DNA from: Acidimicrobiaceae bacterium
Lineage (GTDB): Bacteria; Actinomycetota; Acidimicrobiia; Acidimicrobiales; Aldehydirespiratoraceae
Length of the DNA: 64,000 nucleotides
Direction of reading: 5' to 3'
Assembly (NCBI GenBank): GCA_026708645.1
Contig: JAPOUM010000040.1
Location: 308,508-372,507 of the forward strand
Positions 36,806-44,945 of this stretch are shown piece after piece. Each line of letters starts with the position of its first letter. Within the stretch, counting starts at the first letter, position 1. The notes beneath the pieces were generated by a model. It saw only the letters and a program-made list of their open reading frames with translations. It was not told where the DNA came from and did no database searches. The position numbers and the translations under genes were made by a program.

Positions 36806-39800
36806 TCACAAGGGTTCGAAGATCAGTTCGGGTATCACGGTTTCCCATCGGTCGCACTTGTGGCCTTCCTGGTACTCGGGGGAACTCTGATCACGACGGC
36901 GCACGACCACGGCGTGGACCTTGGCGCTGACGAGTCGCTGGCCTTGAGGCGGCTCAAATTTCGTTGCCAATCTGCCGACTGTCATTCCCCTGCCGTCGCA
37001 CATATCCCAGGGTTGAGTGTCAGTGCGAACCTGCAGCGGGTCGCCTGCTGCCAACGCAGCCAGAGCCCGGTGGAGAGAGTGATTCGGGGGCTGGTTGCCT
37101 GCATAGCTCAAGTGGACGTCTCCCAGAGTCAAAACACAGTGCCGGCGGGCCGCTTCAGGGGGCGGCGCGACGAGCTTCGGCGGCTCGCGCCGCAGCACCG
37201 ACGGGAGATGCTCGGCGAACTCTCTTGTGGCGTGCAGCGGGTGGCGGCCCTGCCTGTTCATGCACATCAGCGTCAACGTCCGGCGTGCCCGGGTCATGGC
37301 GACGTAGTAGAGCCGCCTTTGGGCTTCGAGGTCTTCTGCACTTTTGCCGCGCTCCCAGCCGCCGTCTAGCACGACCACATGGTCGAACTCCAGACCCTTG
37401 GCACTGTGCGCAGTGGTGAGAAGCAGGCCCCGCTGACGACGGCGAGCTTCGCGCGCCCATTCGGCCAACCACTCGCGAAACGACTCCACCGGCCACTTCG
37501 AGTCCCCCGCTTCGTCAGCGTGCTCCTCAGCCGCTTCTTTCAGTAACTCGATCCACGGCCCCGACCGCTGACAGTTGAGCCACTCGCAGATTTCAGCGTT
37601 GTTTACGTGCTTGTTGTCGCGACCCTCGATCCAATCAAGCAGTGCTTGAGTCTCGCGTGTCTGCCAGACAGGCACATCGGAATCGGCTGCCCACTGACAG
37701 GGGATCCCGTGAAACTCGCAGAGGCTTCGCAAAGGTTCCAAGCATTTCCATTTGCGGGCGATCACCGCGCAGTCCGACCAGTCCCATGCCCCCGCTCGAC
37801 CTTTGAGCCGCTCAAGTTCGCAGAGTGCGGCCTGCGCCTGGGCGATCGAGTGCGACTCGACGGACATAATCTGGACTCGGCCCTGCGCCACCGGATCACG
37901 CGCCGTCCACTCCCCGCCCGCGGGTTCTTTCAGGCGGGCCTGGTTGACATGGATCGGGTTGTCCTTCTTGAGTCGCTCGAGTGCCGGAGCGATCAGCGCG
38001 TTGGAGGCGTCGATGATGTGGCGCGTCGAGCGGTAGTTGTCGGTCAGATAGGCGGGCTTAGCTTTGTAGTCCTGCTCGAAGCGCCGGATGTAAGCGACCG
38101 ACGATCCCTTGAAGCTGTAGATGTTCTGGTCGTCGTCGCCGACCGCGAACAGGTTCAGCTTGGCATTCTCGTCGGAGATCGTGCGGCCCGCCAGAGCATC
38201 AATGAGCTCGTACTCGTCGAGGCCGACGTCTTGGTATTCGTCCACCAGAATCCAGCGGAAACCCGCTAGCAGCCGATCCCTCGCTTCTTCGGCTTCTTCA
38301 GTGTCGTCGGATTCGAGCCCCTCGCCGCGCAGCAGTGCGACAGCATCCTTGATCACCCGGTCCAACTGCTCCTGCAATTCCTTTTGGTGGGGTCGCGCGG
38401 CCTGACTCGAGAAGCTGGCCCCCACGAGGCGCATGGCCATTGCGTGGCATGTGAGCACCATCACGCCGCGGGCGTCGTCGCCGATCAACTCAGTGAGCCT
38501 GCGACGGATCTCCACAGCGGCATGGCGGTTGTAAGCGAGAGCGAGGATGCTTCGGGGGTCTTCGCGTCTGACCCGTATCAGATAGGCGATGCGATGCACC
38601 AACACGCGTGTCTTGCCCGATCCGGGCCCGGCCAGCACCAAGACGTTCGCGTTCTCGCGGTCATCAGCCACGAGCCGGCGCTGAGCGGGGTTCCTCAGAC
38701 TCGCAACGATGCGGTGCCATGACTCCGGCGTCGTCTGGCGCGAGAGTTCGCTGTCGGGAAGCCAGCGACGCAAGAACTCGGCTTCCCCCAAAACGAAATA
38801 GTCGAGCGACAGCCGCACTGCGTCAGCCAAGGACGCCAGGCCCTGCTGCGCGTACTCGGCCATGATGTGTATCTGACGGACCGTGCTGTTGTAATGGAGT
38901 TGCAGCTCCGTGAAGTCTTCTTTCGTGAAGCTTCGCTGCGTTGAGTGCAGGCGGATGGTCATCGCGGGTCTGAAGACGGCCAGCCCTTTGTTGAGGCGGA
39001 TCACGTCCTGTTCGTGCAGCCACAGCAGCGAACGCTCCACAAGCTTGCGTGCATCGGTGGTCTGCTCCGCGAGTCGAGCATCGGCAGTGAGCGCCTTCTG
39101 AAGCTCGCCGAGGGTCGTCTCTGCTAGCAGGTCGCCGCCTCGAACGCCTCGGGGAAGACAATCGAGCAGGTGTTCCAACAGGCGCCCGGCGGCGTCGCGG
39201 CGACGCTGCGCCATGCGCGCCACGGATCCCCACTCACGTTTGAGCGTCACATTCACGCTCTCAGCGTCGCGCTTGCGCAAGGCGAGGCTGCCGCCGCCGG
39301 AGTCCTCGCCGCGACCGTCGTCCGCCACGCTGCGCAGTATCCGAGTGACCTGCCCGGGAAGAACTCTGCGATCCAGCGAGTCGCTGAGTTGCTGTGCCGC
39401 CAGGCGAAGGTTCAACGGCGCTGATTCTTCCAGGGCCATGTCTGGGGCTTTCTCGCGCATCTGTTCGAGAAGGCTCATCTCAAGCTCTTGGGCCTCGCCG
39501 AATCGCTTCCGCGAAGGGCGCGGCGCGCCTACATGGACGAAAGCCGTCAAAGCAACATCGTTGCCGGCGATCCCGAAGCGCTCGAGATCATGCAGCGCCA
39601 CACGGACACCCTCGGAGCTGAGACCGGTATAGCTCATCAACTCATCGGTGGAGATGCCCTCATCCGGCGCGGCTTCCAAGAGCCGTCTCACGATGCCCGT
39701 CAACTGGAAGCGATAATCCTCATCGGAGACCGCCTTCTGCAGCCGCCGCTCTGCGTCTTCGACGGAGCCGACCCGCAGCGACGACGGGAAGATCCTGACC

Positions 39801-42127
39801 CGGTTCTCGTCACGGGTCAACAGTCTGGATTCTTCCAGCCACAACAAGGCCGTGCGGACTCGTGTGTCATCGGTCGCAGTGTCGCGCCGGAACGCCTTGT
39901 CCTCGTCGGCGCTCAGGATCTCGCCGGCCGTGGCGATCAAAGGCTCTTGATCGCCGTACTTGCGGTAACGGCGACTGAGCCTTTTCAGAGCGCGAAACAC
40001 CATGTGTATATCGTGCTTGGTCAGCCGGGAGCGTGCCGACATCGAGAACTGTCGTTCGACGTCATCTTTGGTGTAGAGCAGCACGCAGCACGCCTCGTCG
40101 CCGTCACGTCCGGCGCGACCGGCCTCCTGCAGATAGTTCTCGAGCGATGACGGGATGTCCGCGTGGATCACGAGACGCACGTCGGGCTTGTCGATGCCCA
40201 TGCCGAAAGCGTTCGTGGCGGCCAAGACTCTGAGGTCGCCGTCTTTGAAGCGCTGCTGTATCTGCTTCTTCTCTTCTGGCTTCAAACCCGCGTGGAACCG
40301 CTCCGCCTCCATTCCAGTGTCTCGCAAGAACTGCGCGACCTCCTCGGTGCGCCGCCGTGTGGCGCAGTAGACGATCGCGCCGCCGGTCGTCTCAGCGCCC
40401 AAGTGGCGCTCCAAGCTGATGCGGATGTCGTTGAGTTTGTTGGCCTCTGTCGTCTCGACGACAACGAACGCGAGGTTGCTGCGACGACTGCCTCCGTCAC
40501 GCACCCGCATCTCGATTCCGAGGGTCTGCCAGAAATAGTCGATGATCTCCTCTTTGACTTCAGGCTTGGCCGTGGCAGTGAGACACAAGATCGGCGGCAC
40601 CTCCAAGCTGCCTGCCTGCCCAGACTTCTCGGCCTGCTCGCGGATGAAACGTCCCACGTAGCGATAGTCGGGACGGAAATCGTGGCCCCATTTGGACAGG
40701 CAGTGCGCCTCGTCGAGCACCCAGGCGCCGATCTCTCTTTGGTCGAGCGCCCGGCGAAGCGCCTGGCTGCGAAGTTGCTCAGGCGAGATCAGCACCATCG
40801 CAGCGTCCCCGAGACGCAGCTTCGTCAGGGCCTCACTTCGCTCGGGCATCGACAACATGCCGTTCACCGTGACGCACGAGGTGATGCCGTGAGCTTCGAG
40901 ACCGGCCACCTGATCGGCCATCAGCGCCACCAGCGGCGATATCACGACTGTCACTGCGCCCGTCTTGTCGTGCCGGGAGAGCGCCGGCACCTGATAGCAC
41001 ACGGATTTGCCGGTTCCGGTGGGCAGGATTCCCAGCACATGTCGCCCGCTCATGGCATCCTGCGTGATCGTCTGCTGCAGCGAACGGCCTTCGGCGTCCT
41101 CAGGCTGCGACCTGAACTCGTCGAAGCCGAAGAAGCGCTTCAGTTCACGTTGAGCGTCATGATGCTCTCGGCACCATGCGCAATGATTCGATTCGCAGGC
41201 TGTGTCGCGCAATCGCCGGATCAGGCGTCCGGCCTCAGGGAACTGATGACGCACCCAGGGCGGCATCACTGAGAACCCGGACTCCGATGCGGACTCATCG
41301 TTGGCAGGCCGTGGCGCCACTGACAGCCAGGCGAGTGCATAAGCCAAAGACCAGCCGTGATCCTCGGCGGCCTCGACAGCCTCATGCGCTTGAGTTCTGC
41401 AGGTGATGCCTTCCAGCAATGCCTCTATGGCGCGGCGAGCCTCGACCGCCGACGGTGTGACCGAGCCGCGCAAAGCCTCGAAGACTAGAGTGAAGCCCTC
41501 GTTCCCGTCGCCGGAGCACAACCAGTGCCACGCAGCGAGAAGCCGCGGTTCCGTGTCGAGCAGCGCCTCCTGCTGGTTTTTGAATGCGTCGAGCGCCAGC
41601 TGGGCGTCCAGTTCGGGGTCGTTGCGGGTATGTCGCTTGAGATCGCCTTCCTTGTAGTGTTTAACCAAGTGGTGGTATGGCTGGCGCGGGAACGCCAGAG
41701 GATTGAGCCACAGAGTGTCGACCGCGAGCATCCGCAGGATTCTCAGGCCCGGATCGGCAGCTCGCAGATGCGGGAGGTCGAAGTTGATCAGATTGTGGCC
41801 CAGCACGAAGTCCGCTCCCTCGGCCAGGTTGTCAAGAACTGCCAGGTCATGCCGCAGACTCCGGCGAGTGTCCGAACAGAGGTAGCGCTTGCCGGTGTCG
41901 TGACGCACTCCGGCTAAAGCATGGATGCGCTCCGTCTCCTTGTCGACCTCCAGATCTACGGACACGCAGCGCGACAGATGCACAGCTAGTTCCTGAGCGG
42001 CGATCCTGCGGTCGAGGCCCTCAGCGTCGAGCTCTGCAGCGTCCATGCGTGCGCTGCGCCGGCGCCGGAGGAGCTCCGATGGGCCGCTTGTGCCCGCAGC
42101 CGGGTCAGCCTCAAAATTCGCGCTCAT
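36806..42127 (-). CDS. Giant DnaQ-like exonuclease / RecQ helicase / UvrD helicase fusion
   Basis: A 1773-residue single chain. Residues ~50-185 look like a DEDD exonuclease: SVDLEVD (DxE), LGHNLINFDLPHL and NDPELDAQLALDAF. CESNHCAWCREHH (~322-335) could bind zinc. A RecQ helicase follows: PTGTGKSVCYQVPAL near 370, DEAHCLSKWGHDFRP near 472, LTATAKPEV, and ATNAFGMGIDKPDVR with QEAGRAGRDG, then winged-helix-like segments. Residues ~1150-1640 are a UvrD/Rep SF1 helicase: LAGPGSGKTRVL near 1167, VDEYQDVG near 1297, GDDDQNIYSFKG, TTAHSAKGLEFDHVV near 1576 and YVAMTRARRTL. All catalytic motifs look intact. It could unwind and degrade DNA in anti-phage defence or repair; no characterised system with this architecture is known to me. 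A DUF4143 ATPase gene lies 43 bases upstream. Confidence 0.9.
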   Translation of the reverse strand: MSANFEADPAAGTSGPSELLRRRRSARMDAAELDAEGLDRRIAAQELAVHLSRCVSVDLEVDKETERIHALAGVRHDTGKRYLCSDTRRSLRHDLAVLDNLAEGADFVLGHNLINFDLPHLRAADPGLRILRMLAVDTLWLNPLAFPRQPYHHLVKHYKEGDLKRHTRNDPELDAQLALDAFKNQQEALLDTEPRLLAAWHWLCSGDGNEGFTLVFEALRGSVTPSAVEARRAIEALLEGITCRTQAHEAVEAAEDHGWSLAYALAWLSVAPRPANDESASESGFSVMPPWVRHQFPEAGRLIRRLRDTACESNHCAWCREHHDAQRELKRFFGFDEFRSQPEDAEGRSLQQTITQDAMSGRHVLGILPTGTGKSVCYQVPALSRHDKTGAVTVVISPLVALMADQVAGLEAHGITSCVTVNGMLSMPERSEALTKLRLGDAAMVLISPEQLRSQALRRALDQREIGAWVLDEAHCLSKWGHDFRPDYRYVGRFIREQAEKSGQAGSLEVPPILCLTATAKPEVKEEIIDYFWQTLGIEMRVRDGGSRRSNLAFVVVETTEANKLNDIRISLERHLGAETTGGAIVYCATRRRTEEVAQFLRDTGMEAERFHAGLKPEEKKQIQQRFKDGDLRVLAATNAFGMGIDKPDVRLVIHADIPSSLENYLQEAGRAGRDGDEACCVLLYTKDDVERQFSMSARSRLTKHDIHMVFRALKRLSRRYRKYGDQEPLIATAGEILSADEDKAFRRDTATDDTRVRTALLWLEESRLLTRDENRVRIFPSSLRVGSVEDAERRLQKAVSDEDYRFQLTGIVRRLLEAAPDEGISTDELMSYTGLSSEGVRVALHDLERFGIAGNDVALTAFVHVGAPRPSRKRFGEAQELEMSLLEQMREKAPDMALEESAPLNLRLAAQQLSDSLDRRVLPGQVTRILRSVADDGRGEDSGGGSLALRKRDAESVNVTLKREWGSVARMAQRRRDAAGRLLEHLLDCLPRGVRGGDLLAETTLGELQKALTADARLAEQTTDARKLVERSLLWLHEQDVIRLNKGLAVFRPAMTIRLHSTQRSFTKEDFTELQLHYNSTVRQIHIMAEYAQQGLASLADAVRLSLDYFVLGEAEFLRRWLPDSELSRQTTPESWHRIVASLRNPAQRRLVADDRENANVLVLAGPGSGKTRVLVHRIAYLIRVRREDPRSILALAYNRHAAVEIRRRLTELIGDDARGVMVLTCHAMAMRLVGASFSSQAARPHQKELQEQLDRVIKDAVALLRGEGLESDDTEEAEEARDRLLAGFRWILVDEYQDVGLDEYELIDALAGRTISDENAKLNLFAVGDDDQNIYSFKGSSVAYIRRFEQDYKAKPAYLTDNYRSTRHIIDASNALIAPALERLKKDNPIHVNQARLKEPAGGEWTARDPVAQGRVQIMSVESHSIAQAQAALCELERLKGRAGAWDWSDCAVIARKWKCLEPLRSLCEFHGIPCQWAADSDVPVWQTRETQALLDWIEGRDNKHVNNAEICEWLNCQRSGPWIELLKEAAEEHADEAGDSKWPVESFREWLAEWAREARRRQRGLLLTTAHSAKGLEFDHVVVLDGGWERGKSAEDLEAQRRLYYVAMTRARRTLTLMCMNRQGRHPLHATREFAEHLPSVLRREPPKLVAPPPEAARRHCVLTLGDVHLSYAGNQPPNHSLHRALAALAAGDPLQVRTDTQPWDMCDGRGMTVGRLATKFEPPQGQRLVSAKVHAVVVRRRDQSSPEYQEGHKCDRWETVIPELIFEPL

Positions 42128-42170
42128 CGTCGTGGCGCGCCCGGCCGGGGCTGAGCATGGGACGCTGACA

Positions 42171-43343
42171 TCAGAAGGCTTCGAAGGGGTCGTGATCCGT
42201 CAGCAGGTCGATTGCGGGTATGGCGGTGATCCGGTCCGCCAGCGCGAAGCGGTGGCTGCCCGCATGTGCCACTACGAGATGGTCCAGGTCGAGATCGGCC
42301 AAGGCGCTGTGCATCGACTTGGTGGTCGCCGGACGGTCGGTGCGCTTGATCTCGAAACCGACGATCCTGCGGCCGATCTCGAGTCGCAGGTCGATTTCAG
42401 CGCCGCTGTGAGTCGACCAGAACGCCGCCGCAGCTTCACCGAAACGCGCCAGGAGCTGCTCGAGCACCATGCCCTCCCAGCTGGCCCCCAGCTTGGGATG
42501 CCGTTCAAGGTCAAGTCGGCTGCCGATGCCGAGAAGCCGGTGCAGCAAGCCGCAATCCCGAATGTAAACACGCGGTGACTTGACCTGCCGCTTGGCGATG
42601 TTCGCATGCCAAGGCGGCAGCTGGCGCACGACGAGAGCGTCAGAGAGCGCATCGAGCAGCCGCTTCACCTGCTTGGTGGAGACGTCGATGGACCGGGCGA
42701 TCGCCGCAGCGTTCCAAGTCTGGCCGTGATAGTGGGCGAGCATCGTCCAGAATCGTCGCATTGTCGTGGCCGGCAAACGGAGTCCGAATCCTGCCAGGTC
42801 ACGCTCCAAGAAGGTGGCGATGTAGTCGTCGCGCCAGGCATTCGAAGCCTGCTCGTCGGCGGCGAGGAAAGACTCGGGAAGCCCGCCGCGTTGCCACAGG
42901 CCGTCGAAACGGTCGGCGCCCACATCGGCGAGCCGGAAACCCGACAACTGCAGTTGAGTCACCCGCCCGGCCAAGGACTCGGCGCCTGAGCCGGTCAACT
43001 CCGGAGAAGCGCTGCCGAGCACCACGAAACGACCGGGACGGCGATTCTCGTCGACGAGCACCCTGAGCGACGCGAACAACTCCGGCAGCCGCTGAGCTTC
43101 GTCGATCACGATCGTCTCACCCCGATCCCCCAGAGCCAGCATCGGATCGGCGAGCCTGGCGACGTCGCGATAGTCCTCCAAGTCGAACATCGCCGCAGCG
43201 GACGGCTCGATCACCTGCCGTACCAGCGTGGACTTGCCGGCCTGCCGCGGACCTGTCAGCAAAGTCACCGGCGACCGCGCCACAGCAGCCCGCAGCGCTT
43301 CGGCATCTGCTGGTCGCGTCAAGAAGGCATCACTCGCCATCAT
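42171..43343 (-). CDS. AAA ATPase with DUF4143 domain
   Basis: A 390-residue protein. The AAA domain has Walker A TGPRQAGKST near residue 30 and Walker B TIVIDEAQRLPE near 77-88. After LERDLAGFG comes a winged-helix-like segment, and the DUF4143 domain ends with a restriction-nuclease-like core (GAEIDLRLEIGRRIVGFEIKRTD, read as GAEIDLRLEI then VGFEIKRTD). The family is abundant in genomes with mobile DNA and its function is unknown. ATG ATG at 43343 follows AAAGGA. It ends 43 bases before the giant helicase gene on the same strand, so the two are probably co-transcribed. It belongs to a different DUF4143 subgroup from the broken copies at 30.0-34.2 kb. Confidence 0.88.
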   Translation of the reverse strand: MMASDAFLTRPADAEALRAAVARSPVTLLTGPRQAGKSTLVRQVIEPSAAAMFDLEDYRDVARLADPMLALGDRGETIVIDEAQRLPELFASLRVLVDENRRPGRFVVLGSASPELTGSGAESLAGRVTQLQLSGFRLADVGADRFDGLWQRGGLPESFLAADEQASNAWRDDYIATFLERDLAGFGLRLPATTMRRFWTMLAHYHGQTWNAAAIARSIDVSTKQVKRLLDALSDALVVRQLPPWHANIAKRQVKSPRVYIRDCGLLHRLLGIGSRLDLERHPKLGASWEGMVLEQLLARFGEAAAAFWSTHSGAEIDLRLEIGRRIVGFEIKRTDRPATTKSMHSALADLDLDHLVVAHAGSHRFALADRITAIPAIDLLTDHDPFEAF

Positions 43344-43390
43344 CGGAGGATCCTTTGCGCTGCGAGCATTCTCGTTTCAACCACCGGGCC

Positions 43391-43418
43391 ATTTTATCAT
43401 TGAAAAACAGCTATACAA
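43391..43418 (-). promoter_or_regulatory. Candidate promoter of the ATPase/giant helicase operon
   Basis: On the minus strand TTGTAT (43413-43418), 16 bases, then TAAAAT (43391-43396), in an AT-rich patch about 50 bases upstream of the ATPase start. This leaves a leader of about 40 bases with a ribosome site, unlike the leaderless genes. Confidence 0.55.
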
Positions 43419-43475
43419 AGGCAGATTTTCAAGAATTATCGCACCGAAGCGGTGATCGGGGACGGTGAGGCCGCT

Positions 43476-44075
43476 CTACCACTGACCGCGGTGCAGCACC
43501 TCGCCCAGCGGACGCCGCCGCCGCGCCGCCGAACGGCTGGGGCGGTCGTCGCTGCGGCGATGGCCGATAGCCACCGTGCCCACACCCAGACGCCCCTGCG
43601 GCACGCCGAATGCGGCGCGCACCGCCTCGACATGGTCGAACATTCCGAAGAAGGCCGTCCCCAGACCTCGCTCCTGCGCGGCCAGCAGCATGGTCATCAT
43701 GGCGGCGCCGGAGTCCACGAACCAGTAAGGCACAGGCCAGGCTGCCTCGCCGGCGCCCAGCGGAGTGCGGGCCTTGTCCGGCTCGCGGTAGCGGGCGAGA
43801 TAGGCCCCCGGATCGGTCCACATCACCACCAACACCGGCGCGTTCAGCAGCCCCGGCCAAGCGAAACCGCTGCGCCTGTCAGCAGGCAGAGTCACATCCC
43901 AGTACGTCTCTGTGGCGTCTCCCTCCAGCACCAGGAACTCAAGGCCGTCGGTGTTGCCCGCGGACGGCGCACGCCGGGCGAGTTCGCAGATCTCGTCCAC
44001 CAGCGACGGCTCGACCGGCTGCGAAGTGAAGGATCGCACCATGCGGCGCGATCGCACGGCCTGCTGGAAGTCCAT
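43476..44075 (-). CDS. Nitroreductase-family flavoprotein
   Basis: A 199-residue FMN-dependent oxidoreductase. MDFQQAVRSRRMVRSF is the standard FMN-binding opening (R-x-RR-x-x-R-x-F) and RRAPSAGNTDGLEFLV the second signature; GLGTAFFGMFD near the middle completes the fold. Substrates range from nitroaromatics to F420-like deazaflavin precursors and cannot be told from sequence. ATG 44075 is chosen because it directly precedes the conserved opening. It follows a hypothetical gene by 42 bases on the same strand. Confidence 0.88.
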   Translation of the reverse strand: MDFQQAVRSRRMVRSFTSQPVEPSLVDEICELARRAPSAGNTDGLEFLVLEGDATETYWDVTLPADRRSGFAWPGLLNAPVLVVMWTDPGAYLARYREPDKARTPLGAGEAAWPVPYWFVDSGAAMMTMLLAAQERGLGTAFFGMFDHVEAVRAAFGVPQGRLGVGTVAIGHRRSDDRPSRSAARRRRPLGEVLHRGQW

Positions 44076-44117
44076 CGAGGCGCCGCCCAGAGCACGCGGC
44101 GGCTGACAGCGCAAGCT

Positions 44118-44786
44118 CTAGAGCAGCTTCTCGAGCTCCTCGGCCGTGACCCAGCCGTGAACGACCAGAGTGTCACCGTCCTCGCAGACGAGGCTGCTCA
44201 ACAGTTCGGTCGTCTCAGCGGGGATGCGCTCGGGCTTGAGGCTCGCGTGGTCGAAAACCACGCCTGGCTGACCCTTGCCTCGGGTGGTGAAGACACGGTC
44301 GTCGTAGCTGAGCGATCCGATGCCGAAGCGCTTGGCCAGCCGGCGGCCCCAGGCCCGCTCCTCGCCGGTCGCCTTGTGGCCGGAGCGGGGCACCACATCG
44401 TGAAGCGTCTTGAACGCCTCGAAGGCGCCGTGGTCGTTGATCTGCATTCCGAACAGGACGTCCTCGTCGGGGAACGACATCGCCGCACGCCGCATCTGGT
44501 CGGCGATCACGCCTCGCAGCACCGTGTCGCGGCGGGTGGTGCGGCAGGTGTGGCCGGCGCCGATCAGCACGCAGGGAGTCCCGCCGATGCGTTCCAGCGT
44601 GCAGAAAGAGAAGCCGCGCAGTTTGCCGTTGTCTCGGGCTTCGGTGAGCAGCACCCAGGCTTCGGCCTGCTTGGACAGCGAGCCGACCTCGTAGGCGGAC
44701 GACGAGACGGCGCAAAGGTCGGCCATCTCAACGAAATCAGAGTCTCCCAGCCCACTGCAATCCCTAGTCTCGATCGTGATCGCCAT
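44118..44786 (-). CDS. Conserved-looking hypothetical protein
   Basis: A 222-residue soluble protein I cannot place with confidence. Alternating strands and helices (WVLLTEARDNGKLRGFSFCTLERIG split by turns, VLIGAGHTCRTTRRDTVLRG, PDEDVLFGMQIND) are reminiscent of acetyltransferase-like folds, but no clear acetyl-CoA loop is present. The C-terminus (GDTLVVHGWVTAEELEKLL) is a compact acidic helix. ATG at 44786 has AGGA at a proper distance. Neighbours are dnaE upstream and a nitroreductase downstream, giving no clear functional hint. Confidence 0.7.
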   Translation of the reverse strand: MAITIETRDCSGLGDSDFVEMADLCAVSSSAYEVGSLSKQAEAWVLLTEARDNGKLRGFSFCTLERIGGTPCVLIGAGHTCRTTRRDTVLRGVIADQMRRAAMSFPDEDVLFGMQINDHGAFEAFKTLHDVVPRSGHKATGEERAWGRRLAKRFGIGSLSYDDRVFTTRGKGQPGVVFDHASLKPERIPAETTELLSSLVCEDGDTLVVHGWVTAEELEKLL

Positions 44787-44945
44787 GGCCGCGTCCTACC
44801 CTTTCGGTTGCCCGTACCGCTGTGCTCCAGTCTCATGCAAGAAGGACGGTTTCGCAACCTGGGGCGCGGATTTCCCTCCCGGATCAGCCTGGGAGCGGCC
44901 TTCCCTGCGAGTGCTTGCGAGATCGCCCCGGCACAAGCGAGCTTG

